Source of the DNA: Intestinimonas timonensis
Lineage (GTDB): Bacteria > Bacillota > Clostridia > Oscillospirales > Oscillospiraceae
Direction: 5' to 3'
Length of the DNA stretch: 64,000 bases
Assembly: GCF_900626145.1 (NCBI RefSeq)
Contig: NZ_LR130816.1
Location: 838,078-902,077, forward strand
Under the pieces are notes generated by a model, which was given only the letters and a program-made list of their open reading frames with translations, made no database searches and was not told the origin of the DNA. Shown one piece after another: positions 1 to 7,395 of the stretch; the stretch's first letter is position 1, and each line of letters begins with the position of its first letter. The position numbers and the translations under genes were made by a program.

Positions 1-1
1 G

Positions 2-628
2 GAGATCACCCTGGTGGCCGCCACCAAGGTCCAGACCTCGGACACCATCCGGGCGGCCATCGCCGCCGGCATCACCATCTGCGGCGAGAACCGGGTCCAG
101 GAGCTCACCGCTCACCTGGACGACTACGCCTACGACGGCGCCAAGATCCACTTTATCGGCCATTTGCAGACCAACAAGGTCCGGTTTGTGGTGGGCCGGG
201 TGGACCTCATCGAGTCGGTGGACTCCCCCCGGCTCCTGGAGGCCATCGAGCGCCAGGCCGAAAAGCTCAATCTGGTCCAGGACGTCCTGCTGGAGGTCAA
301 CATCGGCCGGGAGGAGAGCAAGGGGGGCTGTCTCCCCGAGGATCTGCCCGCCCTGGCCCGCCAGGCCATGGACCTGCCCCACGTGCGTCTCCGCGGCCTT
401 ATGGCCATTCCCCCTGTGGCCGCCGAACCCGGCGCAAACCGGAGATTTTTTGCCGCTACCCGGCAGCTTTATGTTGACATAAGACGTCAAATAGGGGATA
501 ATGACACTGATATAGACTGTCTGTCCATGGGTATGAGCGGCGATTATGAGGACGCCATCCGGGAAGGCGCCACCCTGGTGCGGGTGGGGACCGCCCTCTT
601 TGGTCCCCGGCCCCCCATGCACCCCTGA
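2..628 (+). CDS. yggS: YggS/PROSC-family pyridoxal phosphate homeostasis protein (5' truncated by window edge)
   Basis: This is the C-terminal ~208 residues of a YggS-type PLP-binding TIM-barrel protein, which buffers pyridoxal phosphate and has no known classical enzyme activity. The frame is open from base 2; the start codon lies outside the window, so the internal GTG at 14 should not be taken as the start. Visible family motifs are VAATKVQ near the cut end (its lysine binds PLP), GENRVQE, FIGHLQTNKV and the C-terminal SMGMSGDYEDAI followed by VRVGTALFG. It is followed 48 bp later by sepF, the ylmE-sepF order common in Firmicutes division clusters. Confidence 0.93.
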   Translation, partial: EITLVAATKVQTSDTIRAAIAAGITICGENRVQELTAHLDDYAYDGAKIHFIGHLQTNKVRFVVGRVDLIESVDSPRLLEAIERQAEKLNLVQDVLLEVNIGREESKGGCLPEDLPALARQAMDLPHVRLRGLMAIPPVAAEPGANRRFFAATRQLYVDIRRQIGDNDTDIDCLSMGMSGDYEDAIREGATLVRVGTALFGPRPPMHP

Positions 629-676
629 GCCTGCCGGGACCGGCAGCGTGAGGAAGAAGGAAAGGAAGTTACCGCT

Positions 677-1156
677 ATGGGATTCATTGATGAGATCAAG
701 CGTCTGGCCCGTCCCTATGAGGACGAGGAAGACGATGAGGAGTTCGACGACTACGACGCCCCTGCCCCCCGCACCGAGCGCAAGGACAAGGTCCGGGACA
801 TCCGTGAGAGCACCGGCGCCATCTACGCCGCCGAGCCGGAGCCCCGCCGGAGCAACAAGGTGGTCAACATCCACACCACCACCCAGCTCCAGGTGGTGCT
901 GGTGAAGCCCGACCGTTTCGAGAACGCCGCCGAGATCGCCGACCACCTGCGGGAGAAGCGCACCGTGGTCCTCAACCTGGAGCAGACCAACAAGGACATC
1001 GCCCGGCGCCTGCTGGACTTCCTCTCCGGCGTGGCCTACGCCAACGAGGGTAAGATCAAGAAGGTGGCCATCTCCACCTACATCATCACCCCCTATAATG
1101 TGGATATCTTGGGCGATCTCATCGACGAACTGGAGAACAACGGTCTCTACTTCTAA
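677..1156 (+). CDS. sepF: Cell division protein SepF
   Basis: 159-residue SepF, a cytoplasmic partner of FtsZ that tethers and bundles Z-ring filaments at the membrane. The protein starts with an amphipathic helix (MGFIDEIKRLARPYED), typical of the SepF membrane anchor, followed by an acidic linker (about residues 17-60) and a compact C-terminal domain from about residue 65 that ends with VDILGDLIDELENNGLYF. A purine-rich site (aggaaggaaagg) precedes the ATG. It sits between yggS and divIVA, the usual neighbourhood, but ylmG is absent and ylmH is found about 55 kb away in this window. Confidence 0.95.
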   Translation: MGFIDEIKRLARPYEDEEDDEEFDDYDAPAPRTERKDKVRDIRESTGAIYAAEPEPRRSNKVVNIHTTTQLQVVLVKPDRFENAAEIADHLREKRTVVLNLEQTNKDIARRLLDFLSGVAYANEGKIKKVAISTYIITPYNVDILGDLIDELENNGLYF

Positions 1157-1227
1157 CATATCGTTTTGCGCCCCCGGGGCGCCGACGACGACCAAAAAGA
1201 GATTATAAAAGCGGGGAGTGACCCTTT

Positions 1228-2019
1228 ATGCTGACGCCGCAGGAGGTCTCCGAGCACGCCTTTGCCAAGGCGGGCTTTGGCGGCTACAATATGGCCATGG
1301 TGGACGAGTTTCTGGACCAGCTCACCGAGGACTACACCACGCTCTACAAGGAAAATGCCGTCCTCAAGAGCAAGATGAAGGTACTGGTGGACAAGGTGGA
1401 GGAGTACCGCTCCACCGAGGAGGCCATGCGCAAGACTCTGCTCACCGCCCAGCGGATGGCCGATGAGATCGTGAAAGAGGCCCAGGCGAGCAAGGACACC
1501 TTGGTACATCAGGCGGAGGAGGAGGCCAGGGCCCGTGTCCAGGGCCTGCGCCGGGAGGTGGAGGCCGAACAGCTGCGGCTCACCGCCGCCCAGAACGCCA
1601 CCGCCGCCTACGTGGCCAAGCTCAAGGAGCTCTATCAGCACGAGCTGGACTATCTGGGCAGCCTGAGCAAGCTCACCCCGGAGTCTGCCGCTCCCGCCGA
1701 CCCGGTGGACGCCGCCGCCGAGGAGATCCAGGCCACCATGGACCGAATCGCCCAGGAGGAGGTCCCCGCTCCGGCCCAGGCCGAGGAGGAGGATGATGAC
1801 ATCCCTCAGGAGGATGAGCGCCCCGGCGGGCTTTACAGCGACCTCACCGCCACCTTTGTAGACCGGGATGGTGAGACCGAGCGGAAGATCAAGGTGAACC
1901 CGGAGCGCCGGGCCGCTGAGATGGCCGAGGCCAAGGAGCCCGTGGACGACGAGCCCACCAAGCGTCTGAGCATCGATCTTGAACACCTTCAGTTCGGGAA
2001 GGACTACGAAATCAAGTGA
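1228..2019 (+). CDS. divIVA: DivIVA-family polar/septal protein
   Basis: 263-residue DivIVA-domain protein, a coiled-coil scaffold that binds curved membrane at septa and poles. The N-terminal block MLTPQEVSEHAFAKAGFGGY followed by VDEFLDQLTEDY is the membrane-binding DivIVA signature; residues ~35-150 are heptad-rich coiled coil; the C-terminal ~110 residues are acidic and Pro/Ala-rich, longer than in the B. subtilis protein. A GGGGAG site lies 9 bases before the ATG. It ends just before a strong terminator, so yggS-sepF-divIVA probably forms one transcription unit. Confidence 0.93.
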   Translation: MLTPQEVSEHAFAKAGFGGYNMAMVDEFLDQLTEDYTTLYKENAVLKSKMKVLVDKVEEYRSTEEAMRKTLLTAQRMADEIVKEAQASKDTLVHQAEEEARARVQGLRREVEAEQLRLTAAQNATAAYVAKLKELYQHELDYLGSLSKLTPESAAPADPVDAAAEEIQATMDRIAQEEVPAPAQAEEEDDDIPQEDERPGGLYSDLTATFVDRDGETERKIKVNPERRAAEMAEAKEPVDDEPTKRLSIDLEHLQFGKDYEIK

Positions 2020-2028
2020 GCCTACATA

Positions 2029-2067
2029 AAACGCGGGACCGCTTGAAACGGTCCCGCGTTTTTTTGC
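2029..2067 (+). terminator. Rho-independent terminator after divIVA
   Basis: Arms acgcgggaccg and cggtcccgcgt pair around a short loop (cttgaaa) and run into seven T residues. It closes the yggS-sepF-divIVA unit and marks the left border of the accessory patch. Confidence 0.93.
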
Positions 2068-2069
2068 GT

Positions 2070-2368
2070 TTCGGGCAGGTCAAGGCACCCAAAGGCCGCA
2101 TCTATGTTCCGGGCACCGGCGGCGTTACGGAGTAAGCCGACGATGCAAGTGACGTAGCAGTAGAACAGCCCCGGGGGGTACATCCAATAGGGGGGCCGAG
2201 GCCCCCCTGTGCTTGGTCGTTTCAAGGGGAGAATTGTCAAGGAGGGGGAAATCGAAATCCCCCTCCTTGACTGACTCTTTCGCCCCTTTCTGGTCACTCA
2301 GAAAGGGGCCCGCCGGAGGCCGCTCTCCACAAAAAGGACAGGGGGACTGACACCCTCTTATTTCAACC
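2070..2368 (+). other. Gene-poor stretch with a possible coding remnant and two hairpins
   Basis: No intact gene is visible. One frame from about 2070 to 2135 reads as a plausible protein tail (…KAPKGRIYVPGTGGVTE then TAA) without any start, which looks like the 3' remnant of a lost gene. Further on, a GGGGGGCC/GGCCCCCC hairpin lies near 2190-2208 and an AAGGAGGGGGA/TCCCCCTCCTT hairpin at about 2238-2270. The stretch separates the conserved division genes from the small DNA-binding proteins and the IS, and probably is debris of a mobile element. This reading is tentative. Confidence 0.35.
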
Positions 2369-2542
2369 CTACTCCTCGGTCACGATCTCCCCGTGCTCCT
2401 GTTCGTATGCCTTCAAATAGCTCTCCACAGCAATACACAGCTGCATATTGATGGAGCGGCGGCCTTCCTTGGCCAGTACACGAATCTTGTCCATATGCTC
2501 TTTTTCCAGCCGCAGGGGATAGGGATTGGCCTGTACAGACAT
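2369..2542 (-). CDS. Small ribbon-helix-helix (Arc/CopG-like) protein
   Basis: 57-residue protein with an Arc-type ribbon-helix-helix pattern: a short beta strand (NPYPLRL), helix A (EKEHMDKIRVLAKEG) and helix B beginning RRSINMQLCIAVESYLKAY. Such proteins are DNA-binding dimers, often repressors or antitoxins of mobile elements. I chose the ATG at 2542 because AGGAG lies 8 bases upstream; the GTG at 2551 overlaps that site. It is divergent from a second RHH protein with a palindromic operator between them. No toxin partner is visible, so I make no toxin-antitoxin claim. Confidence 0.7.
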   Translation of the reverse strand: MSVQANPYPLRLEKEHMDKIRVLAKEGRRSINMQLCIAVESYLKAYEQEHGEIVTEE

Positions 2543-2631
2543 CACGGTCACTCCTTATGACTCTAATAGATGCTACCATCATATCTGCCTTTTGGTATTG
2601 TCTCAATAGTTCTAAAAGATACAAAAAGATA

Positions 2632-2668
2632 TTGACATTGTGTATCTATATGATATTATATAGATACA
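2632..2668 (+). promoter_or_regulatory. Promoter overlapped by a perfect palindromic operator
   Basis: A -35 TTGACA (2632-2637) and -10 TATTAT (2654-2659, 16-bp spacing) drive the rightward RHH gene. TGTATCTATA (2641-2650) and TATAGATACA (2659-2668) form a perfect 10-bp inverted repeat with an 8-bp spacer that covers the spacer and -10. An additional AGATAC half site lies just upstream (about 2617-2623). The arrangement is what an autoregulated RHH repressor would use; which of the two RHH proteins binds is inference. Confidence 0.75.
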
Positions 2669-2683
2669 AAATGAGTGAGGAAT

Positions 2684-2890
2684 ATGTCTTATCCCAAAAA
2701 AGACCAGACCATCTCCATTCAGGTAGACCGGGATACCAAAGCAAAGGCCACCTATCTGGCCGCCCAGGCCAACCGCAGCCTATCCAGCCACGTCCGCCAG
2801 CTCCTCCGCTTTCACATTAGGGAATATGAGTTCATCTACGGCCCCATCCGCATAGAAAAAGAGACGTTCACCGGTGAACAGATCCAGTAA
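2684..2890 (+). CDS. Small ribbon-helix-helix DNA-binding protein
   Basis: 68-residue protein with a ribbon-helix-helix layout: strand DQTISIQVD, helix A (TKAKATYLAAQANR) and helix B (SLSSHVRQLLRFHIREYE). Start taken at ATG 2684 because a GTG at 2675 would add only MRN and the AGTGAGGA stretch lies just before 2684, although spacing is short. It is transcribed from the operator-covered promoter immediately upstream, consistent with autoregulation. AT-richer codons and leader than flanking chromosomal genes suggest acquired DNA. The gene ends 4 bases before the left end of an IS3-family element. Confidence 0.7.
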   Translation: MSYPKKDQTISIQVDRDTKAKATYLAAQANRSLSSHVRQLLRFHIREYEFIYGPIRIEKETFTGEQIQ

Positions 2891-2900
2891 AAACGGACAG

Positions 2901-2953
2901 TGACAAAAGCCCCCCTGATGTAGGAAAATAGACTACATCAGGGGGTTTTGTCA
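2901..2953 (+). promoter_or_regulatory. Long hairpin sequestering the transposase ribosome-binding site
   Basis: Bases 2901-2923 and 2933-2953 form a near-perfect ~21-bp hairpin (arms cctgatgtag / ctacatcagg at the top, tgaca…/…tgtca at the base). The putative ribosome-binding site AGGGGG and the A of the orfA ATG lie in the 3' arm. A transcript entering from outside the IS would fold this hairpin and hide the start site, which is a known way for insertion sequences to avoid activation by read-through transcription. Confidence 0.75.
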
Positions 2954-3267
2954 TGAAGAAACGAAATTACACACACGTTCAAATGCTTTTACCAGAGATC
3001 AAGGCCATGTTGGCAGAGGGGAAAACACAGCGGGAAGTCGCAGAATACTATGGCTTCCGGAATAAGCAGGTGGTAAAAAGACTACTTGAGCGTGAGCGCC
3101 GTAAAGAACGAAAACTGGAAGCCGGAATCCGCCCACGACCGAAAGGACGGCCGAGAAAAGATGCTGCGCCAGGAGACGTTGTGGCAGAGCAGGCCTGTGA
3201 GATCCAACGGCTTCGCATGGAAAATAAACTACTGCGGGATTTTCTGCGCTTCACAGAAAGGAAGTGA
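2953..3267 (+). CDS. IS3-family transposase OrfA (helix-turn-helix subunit)
   Basis: 104-residue OrfA. Residues ~10-45 carry a helix-turn-helix (EGKTQREVAEYYGFRNKQVV), then a basic stretch with GRPRKD and a C-terminal leucine-rich helix (EIQRLRMENKLLRDFLRF), the oligomerisation zipper of IS3 OrfA proteins. It overlaps orfB by GTGA at 3264-3267. I see no classic A-rich slippery run at the junction, so translational coupling is more likely here than a programmed -1 frameshift, although IS3 elements usually make an OrfAB fusion. Confidence 0.9.
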   Translation: MKKRNYTHVQMLLPEIKAMLAEGKTQREVAEYYGFRNKQVVKRLLERERRKERKLEAGIRPRPKGRPRKDAAPGDVVAEQACEIQRLRMENKLLRDFLRFTERK

Positions 3268-4121
3268 GAGCAAAGGTAAAGTATCATATCATCTATCGTC
3301 ACAGGACAGAGTATCCAGTGGCAGTCATGTGCAAATTCTTTGGAGTGTCCAGAAGCGGCTACTATGCTTTTGTCCATCGCCTAGGCAAGCCAGAAAAGGA
3401 TGCGGCTCTTGCGGGGCTCATCGCACAGCAGCGGGAACGCAGCTTCCGCACCTACGGCTACCGGCGGATGTGGCTGTGGCTGAAAAGCCGGAATATCTTC
3501 TGCAATCCCAAAACTGTGCTGCGAATCATGAAGAAATATGATCTGCTCTCGGAGATCCGCCGCCGCAGGAAATGGCAGCAGATGGGGCGGCAGGCACACA
3601 AATACAGGAATCTGCTGAACAGGGAGTTCCATGCGGACAAACCTAACAGCAAATGGGTAACAGACATCTCCTACATCCACACCAGGCAGGGTGTGCTGTA
3701 CCTTTCCATAATCCGGGACCTCTATGACAACAGCATCATCGCCTACAAGACTGGAACCCAGCAGACAGTGAATTTGGTTCTGGATACCGTTCATCTGGCA
3801 ATGAAACAGGAGAAAAAGAGGGTCGCTGCGGAGTTGCAGCTCCACAGCGACCAAGGATTTCAGTACACCTCTGCAGCATACTTCAATCTGACTCAAGCAT
3901 ACGGAATCACACCATCCATGTCAAGGAAAGGAAACCCGTACGACAACGCCATGGCGGAAAATTTCTTCTCTATCCTCAAAACAGAATGTATTTACCGCCA
4001 CAAACCGGCGACCTTTTCCGAAGCCAATGAGATGATTGACCGCTATATTTACTTCTATAACCATGAGCGCATCCAGTTAAAAACTGGAGAGGCGCCGCTG
4101 GCGCGACGCCTCTCCGCTTAA
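3264..4121 (+). CDS. IS3-family transposase OrfB (DDE integrase core)
   Basis: 285-residue catalytic subunit of an IS150/IS3-like transposase. An N-terminal HTH_21-type region (YGYRRMWLWL) precedes the rve integrase core. The DDE acidic residues are visible in SKWVTDISYIHT, LHSDQGFQYTS and the E of NPYDNAMAENFFSILKTE. The tail RIQLKTGEAPLARRL is typical. It begins at GTG 3264 overlapping the orfA stop, with GAAAGGAA upstream. Length and motifs are complete, so this is a full-length enzyme. Confidence 0.93.
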   Translation: MRAKVKYHIIYRHRTEYPVAVMCKFFGVSRSGYYAFVHRLGKPEKDAALAGLIAQQRERSFRTYGYRRMWLWLKSRNIFCNPKTVLRIMKKYDLLSEIRRRRKWQQMGRQAHKYRNLLNREFHADKPNSKWVTDISYIHTRQGVLYLSIIRDLYDNSIIAYKTGTQQTVNLVLDTVHLAMKQEKKRVAAELQLHSDQGFQYTSAAYFNLTQAYGITPSMSRKGNPYDNAMAENFFSILKTECIYRHKPATFSEANEMIDRYIYFYNHERIQLKTGEAPLARRLSA

Positions 4122-4221
4122 AACTTAATCTTTCCTACTAAGGGCTCTTTTTTGTACTGTCCGCACAATCTGGGGCAGTTCACCGGTCGGTGAACGTCTC
4201 TTTTGGTTTATGGTGTTATGA

Positions 4222-7017
4222 TTACTCGCCCACCACAGCGGCGCAGCGGTCGCACAGCTCGGCGTGATGGCCGGCGGTGCCGATGGTGTCGCAGTGGTTC
4301 CAGCAGCGGGGGCACTTGGGGGCCTCGGACAGCTTGACGGCGATGGTGCAGGGGATGAGGGACTCCTCGTTCTTCTCGCCCTCCACCGCATCGGTGGTGA
4401 CGGTGACCTTGGACACGATGCACAGGCTGGCCAGAGCCACGTCCTTCAGGAACTCCGCGTCGGCGGCGTTCACGGAGATGGTGACCTCGGTGTCCTGTGC
4501 CTTCTTGAACACACCGGCGTTGCGGGCATTCTCCAGAGCCTTGTTGACGGCGTCGCGCAGGGAGATGAGCTTGCCCCAGCGCTCCTGGTCGGCGGTGCTC
4601 AGGGTGAAGGCGGCGTTGTCAGAGGGCATGTCATTGAGCAGCACGCTCTCGGCGTTGACGCTCTGAGCATGCTTCATGGCGTGCCAGATCTCGTCGGAGG
4701 TGAAGGCCAGGATGGGGGCGATGAGGCGGGTCATGCCGTCCAGGATATAGTAGAGGGCTGTCTGGGCGGAGCGGCGCTCGGCCTCGTTGCCGCAGTAGAG
4801 CCGGTCTTTGATGATGTCCAGATAGAAGTTGGACATGTCCACCACGCAGAAGTTGTAGACGGCGCGGTAGACCCCGTGGAACTCATAGCGGTCGTAGGCG
4901 GCCCGGACGTTCTTCACCAGCTCGTTGAGGGCGTGGAGGGCGTAGCGGTCCAGGTCCATCAGCTTGTCCAGGGCCACGGCGTCGGTGTCGGGGTCGAAGT
5001 CACACAGGTTGCCCAGCATGTACCGGGCGGTGTTGCGGATCTTCAGGTAGGCCTGGGAGAGCTGCTTCATGATCTCCTTGGAGATGCGCATGTCCTGGGT
5101 GTAGTCGGCGGAGGCCACCCACAGCCGCAGCATGTCGGCGCCGTACTCCTTGATAACCTCATCGGGGGAGACGGCGTTGCCCAGGGACTTGTGCATGGCC
5201 TTACCCTCGCCGTCTACGGTCCAGCCGTGGGTGGCGATCTGGTGGTAGGGAGCCACGCCGTTCACGGCGATGGAGGTGAGCATGCTCGACTGGAACCAGC
5301 CGCGGTACTGGTCGCCGCCCTCCAGATAGAGGTCGGCAGGATACTTCAGGTAGGGGCGCACGTCGGCCACGGCGGCCCAGGTGGAGCCGGAGTCGAACCA
5401 CACGTCCATGATGTCGGTCTCTTTGGAGAAGTGGGCCTTGCCGCACTTGGGGCACACAAAGCCCTCGGGCAGCAGATTCTTGGCCTCACGGTCGAACCAC
5501 ACGTTGGAGCCGTGCTCCCGGAAGAGCTCGGCCACGTGGGCAATGGTCTCGGGGGTCACGATATCGGCGCCGCAGTCGTCGCAGTAGAAGATGGGAATGG
5601 GTACGCCCCACACGCGCTGACGGGAGATGCACCAGTCGTTGCGCTCGGAGATCATGGAGATCATGCGCTCCTTGCCCCAGCCGGGGTGCCACTGGATCTC
5701 GTCGCAGGACTTGACGGCGGCGTCCTTGATGGCCTCCACGGAGCAGAACCACTGCTCGGTGGCGCGGTAGATGATGGGGTGCTTGCAGCGCCAGCAGTGG
5801 GGGTAGGAGTGGGTGATCTGCTCCTTGGCCACCAGGAAGCCCTCCTTCTCCAGGTCCTCCACCACCATGTCATTGCCCTTGGCGTAGAACTGGCCGTTGT
5901 AGCGCTCGTCGGTCATGACGCCCTTGGCGTTGACGGGCACGGGCACACCGATGTTGGTGAGGCCGGCCTTGTCGTACTGCTGGCAGATCTGGAAGTCCTC
6001 GGCGCCGAAGCCGGGGGCGGTGTGGACGCAGCCGGAGCCGGCGTCCAGAGTGACGTGCTCGCCGTTGAGGATGACGGACTCCCGGTCGAAGAGGGGGTGC
6101 TTGGCGGTCATCAGCTCGAACTCGCTGCCCTTCAGCTCGGCCAGGACCTTGCAGGCGTCATAGTCGATGTGGGCGGCCTTGCAGACGGACTCGGCCAGGT
6201 CCTTGGCCAGGACATACACGTCGCCGGAGGGCACCTGGAGGAGGACATAGTCGAAGTCGGCGTTGAGGCAGATGGCGAAGTTGCCGGGGATGGTCCAGGG
6301 GGTGGTGGTCCAGATCACGAAGTAGGTCTTGGAGAGGTCAGTGTACTGGGCCAGCTTGCCCTTGTCGTCCAGCACGGGGAACTTGACAAAGATGGTGGTA
6401 CAGGGGTCGTCGGCGTACTCGATCTCGGCCTCGGCCAGAGCGGTCTGGTCGTGGGGGCACCAGTACACCGGCTTCATACCCTTGTAGATGAGGCCCTTCT
6501 CGGCCATCTTGCCAAAGACCTCGATCTGCTTGGCCTCGAACTCAGGGAGCAGAGTGATATAGGGGTTGTCCCACTCGCCCAGGACGCCCAGACGCTTGAA
6601 CTGCTCGGTCATCTTGGCGATGTAGCTCTCGGCGTACTCCCGGCACTTGGTGCGGAACTGGGCGGTGGTCATCTCCTCCCGCTTCACGCTCTTGTCCTTC
6701 AGCACGGCGGACTCGATGGGCAGGCCGTGGGTGTCCCAGCCGGGGACGTAGGGGGCGCAGAAGCCCGTCATGTTCTTCTCTTTGACGATGATATCCTTGA
6801 GGATCTTGTTGAGGGCGGTGCCGATGTGGATGTTGCCGTTGGCGTACGGAGGGCCGTCGTGCAGCACAAAGGTGGGCTTGCCGTCGTTGCGGGCAACCAT
6901 CTTCTTGTAGAGATCGTGGTCGTACATCTCCTGGAGCATGTCGGGCTCCCGCTTGGGCAGCCCCGCCCGCATGGGGAAGTCGGTCTGGGGCAGATGGACG
7001 GTCTGGTTGTAATCCAT
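4222..7017 (-). CDS. ileS: Isoleucyl-tRNA synthetase
   Basis: 931-residue class I aminoacyl-tRNA synthetase that charges tRNA-Ile and edits misactivated valine. The HIGH motif is seen in GNIHIGTALNKILKD, and the KMSKS equivalent reads GKAMHKSLGN, a non-canonical form that keeps the KS-LGN core. The CP1 editing domain lies between these, and the C-terminal zinc finger shows CPRCW and CDRC pairs. AAAGGAG precedes the ATG. It is preceded by a T-box leader and followed at 4163 by the right end of the IS; the normal terminator of ileS is not obvious, so the IS may have landed just after it. Confidence 0.97.
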   Translation of the reverse strand: MDYNQTVHLPQTDFPMRAGLPKREPDMLQEMYDHDLYKKMVARNDGKPTFVLHDGPPYANGNIHIGTALNKILKDIIVKEKNMTGFCAPYVPGWDTHGLPIESAVLKDKSVKREEMTTAQFRTKCREYAESYIAKMTEQFKRLGVLGEWDNPYITLLPEFEAKQIEVFGKMAEKGLIYKGMKPVYWCPHDQTALAEAEIEYADDPCTTIFVKFPVLDDKGKLAQYTDLSKTYFVIWTTTPWTIPGNFAICLNADFDYVLLQVPSGDVYVLAKDLAESVCKAAHIDYDACKVLAELKGSEFELMTAKHPLFDRESVILNGEHVTLDAGSGCVHTAPGFGAEDFQICQQYDKAGLTNIGVPVPVNAKGVMTDERYNGQFYAKGNDMVVEDLEKEGFLVAKEQITHSYPHCWRCKHPIIYRATEQWFCSVEAIKDAAVKSCDEIQWHPGWGKERMISMISERNDWCISRQRVWGVPIPIFYCDDCGADIVTPETIAHVAELFREHGSNVWFDREAKNLLPEGFVCPKCGKAHFSKETDIMDVWFDSGSTWAAVADVRPYLKYPADLYLEGGDQYRGWFQSSMLTSIAVNGVAPYHQIATHGWTVDGEGKAMHKSLGNAVSPDEVIKEYGADMLRLWVASADYTQDMRISKEIMKQLSQAYLKIRNTARYMLGNLCDFDPDTDAVALDKLMDLDRYALHALNELVKNVRAAYDRYEFHGVYRAVYNFCVVDMSNFYLDIIKDRLYCGNEAERRSAQTALYYILDGMTRLIAPILAFTSDEIWHAMKHAQSVNAESVLLNDMPSDNAAFTLSTADQERWGKLISLRDAVNKALENARNAGVFKKAQDTEVTISVNAADAEFLKDVALASLCIVSKVTVTTDAVEGEKNEESLIPCTIAVKLSEAPKCPRCWNHCDTIGTAGHHAELCDRCAAVVGE

Positions 7018-7090
7018 GGGTGTGGTCTCCTTTATATGAATTTATTTTGAATCCTTTGGGGAAAAAGGGAGTGAACTATGCGTCAGGGAA

Positions 7091-7380
7091 AGAAAAAACG
7101 CGCCTTTGTCTCTTCAAGAGACAAAGGCGCGTAAACCTCTGCGGTACCACTCTCATTGCCCGGGACATGCCCGGACCACTTTACGGCCGATAACGGTGCC
7201 TGCCGTCCCCGCTTACTGCGATTTTCAGCGGGCCGCTCCAAGGTGATCCTCCCGTCCCCTCGTCCTCCGCCTTGCACCAGTACGGCGGCTCTCTGTGCGG
7301 CGATGGGGGCGGTACCTGTCCTTTTCCGCGCGTTTTCCATATATGCGAACAGTATCTTATCCGTTTCCGGGCCGTTTGTC
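7091..7380 (-). promoter_or_regulatory. T-box leader of ileS (isoleucine-specific)
   Basis: Read on the minus strand, this leader has the conserved T-box core TGGTACCGCAGAG (complement of 7137-7149), an upstream AGAGAG…GGTG stem I region, a likely specifier triplet ATC (complement of 7245-7247), and a strong terminator hairpin (7099-7131: cgcgcctttgtctctt / aagagacaaaggcgcg) followed by a T run. Uncharged tRNA-Ile is expected to favour the antiterminator and turn on ileS. The Ile assignment rests on the ATC triplet and the downstream gene. Confidence 0.93.
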
Positions 7381-7395
7381 AAGCCCCGGAGGGCC

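Larger units (their letters stand above)
2895..4162 (+). mobile_element. IS3-family insertion sequence
   Basis: A ~1.27-kb element carrying two overlapping transposase frames. Its ends are imperfect inverted repeats: left GGACAGTGACAAAAGCCC (from 2895) and right gggctcttttttgtactgtcc (4142-4162), whose complement reads ggacagtacaaaaaagagccc. I see no convincing short target duplication at the flanks, so the exact ends or an old recombination event remain open. It sits between the RHH gene and the 3' end of ileS. Both frames appear intact, so the copy may be active. Confidence 0.88.

Noticed and set aside
2369..2890. A toxin-antitoxin system
   Set aside because: Both small proteins look like RHH DNA-binding proteins and no toxin-like gene (RelE, MazF, HicA etc.) is adjacent.
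2891..4170. Target-site duplication of the IS3-family element
   Set aside because: Three- to five-base flanks at the likely ends (aac / gca) do not match; the ends are imperfect, so I do not call a duplication.
4178..4195. The perfect repeat gttcaccg/cggtgaac as the ileS terminator
   Set aside because: On the minus strand no T run follows the stem, so termination there is not supported.
4264..7050. A 928-codon frame antisense to ileS
   Set aside because: It mirrors ileS in GC-rich DNA, gives a Gly/Val/His/Leu-rich composition with no family marks, and ileS is certain on the other strand. The long antisense frames opposite pnp (12552-14525), the Sel1 gene (29935-32643), the GH13 gene and the ABC genes are rejected for the same reason.
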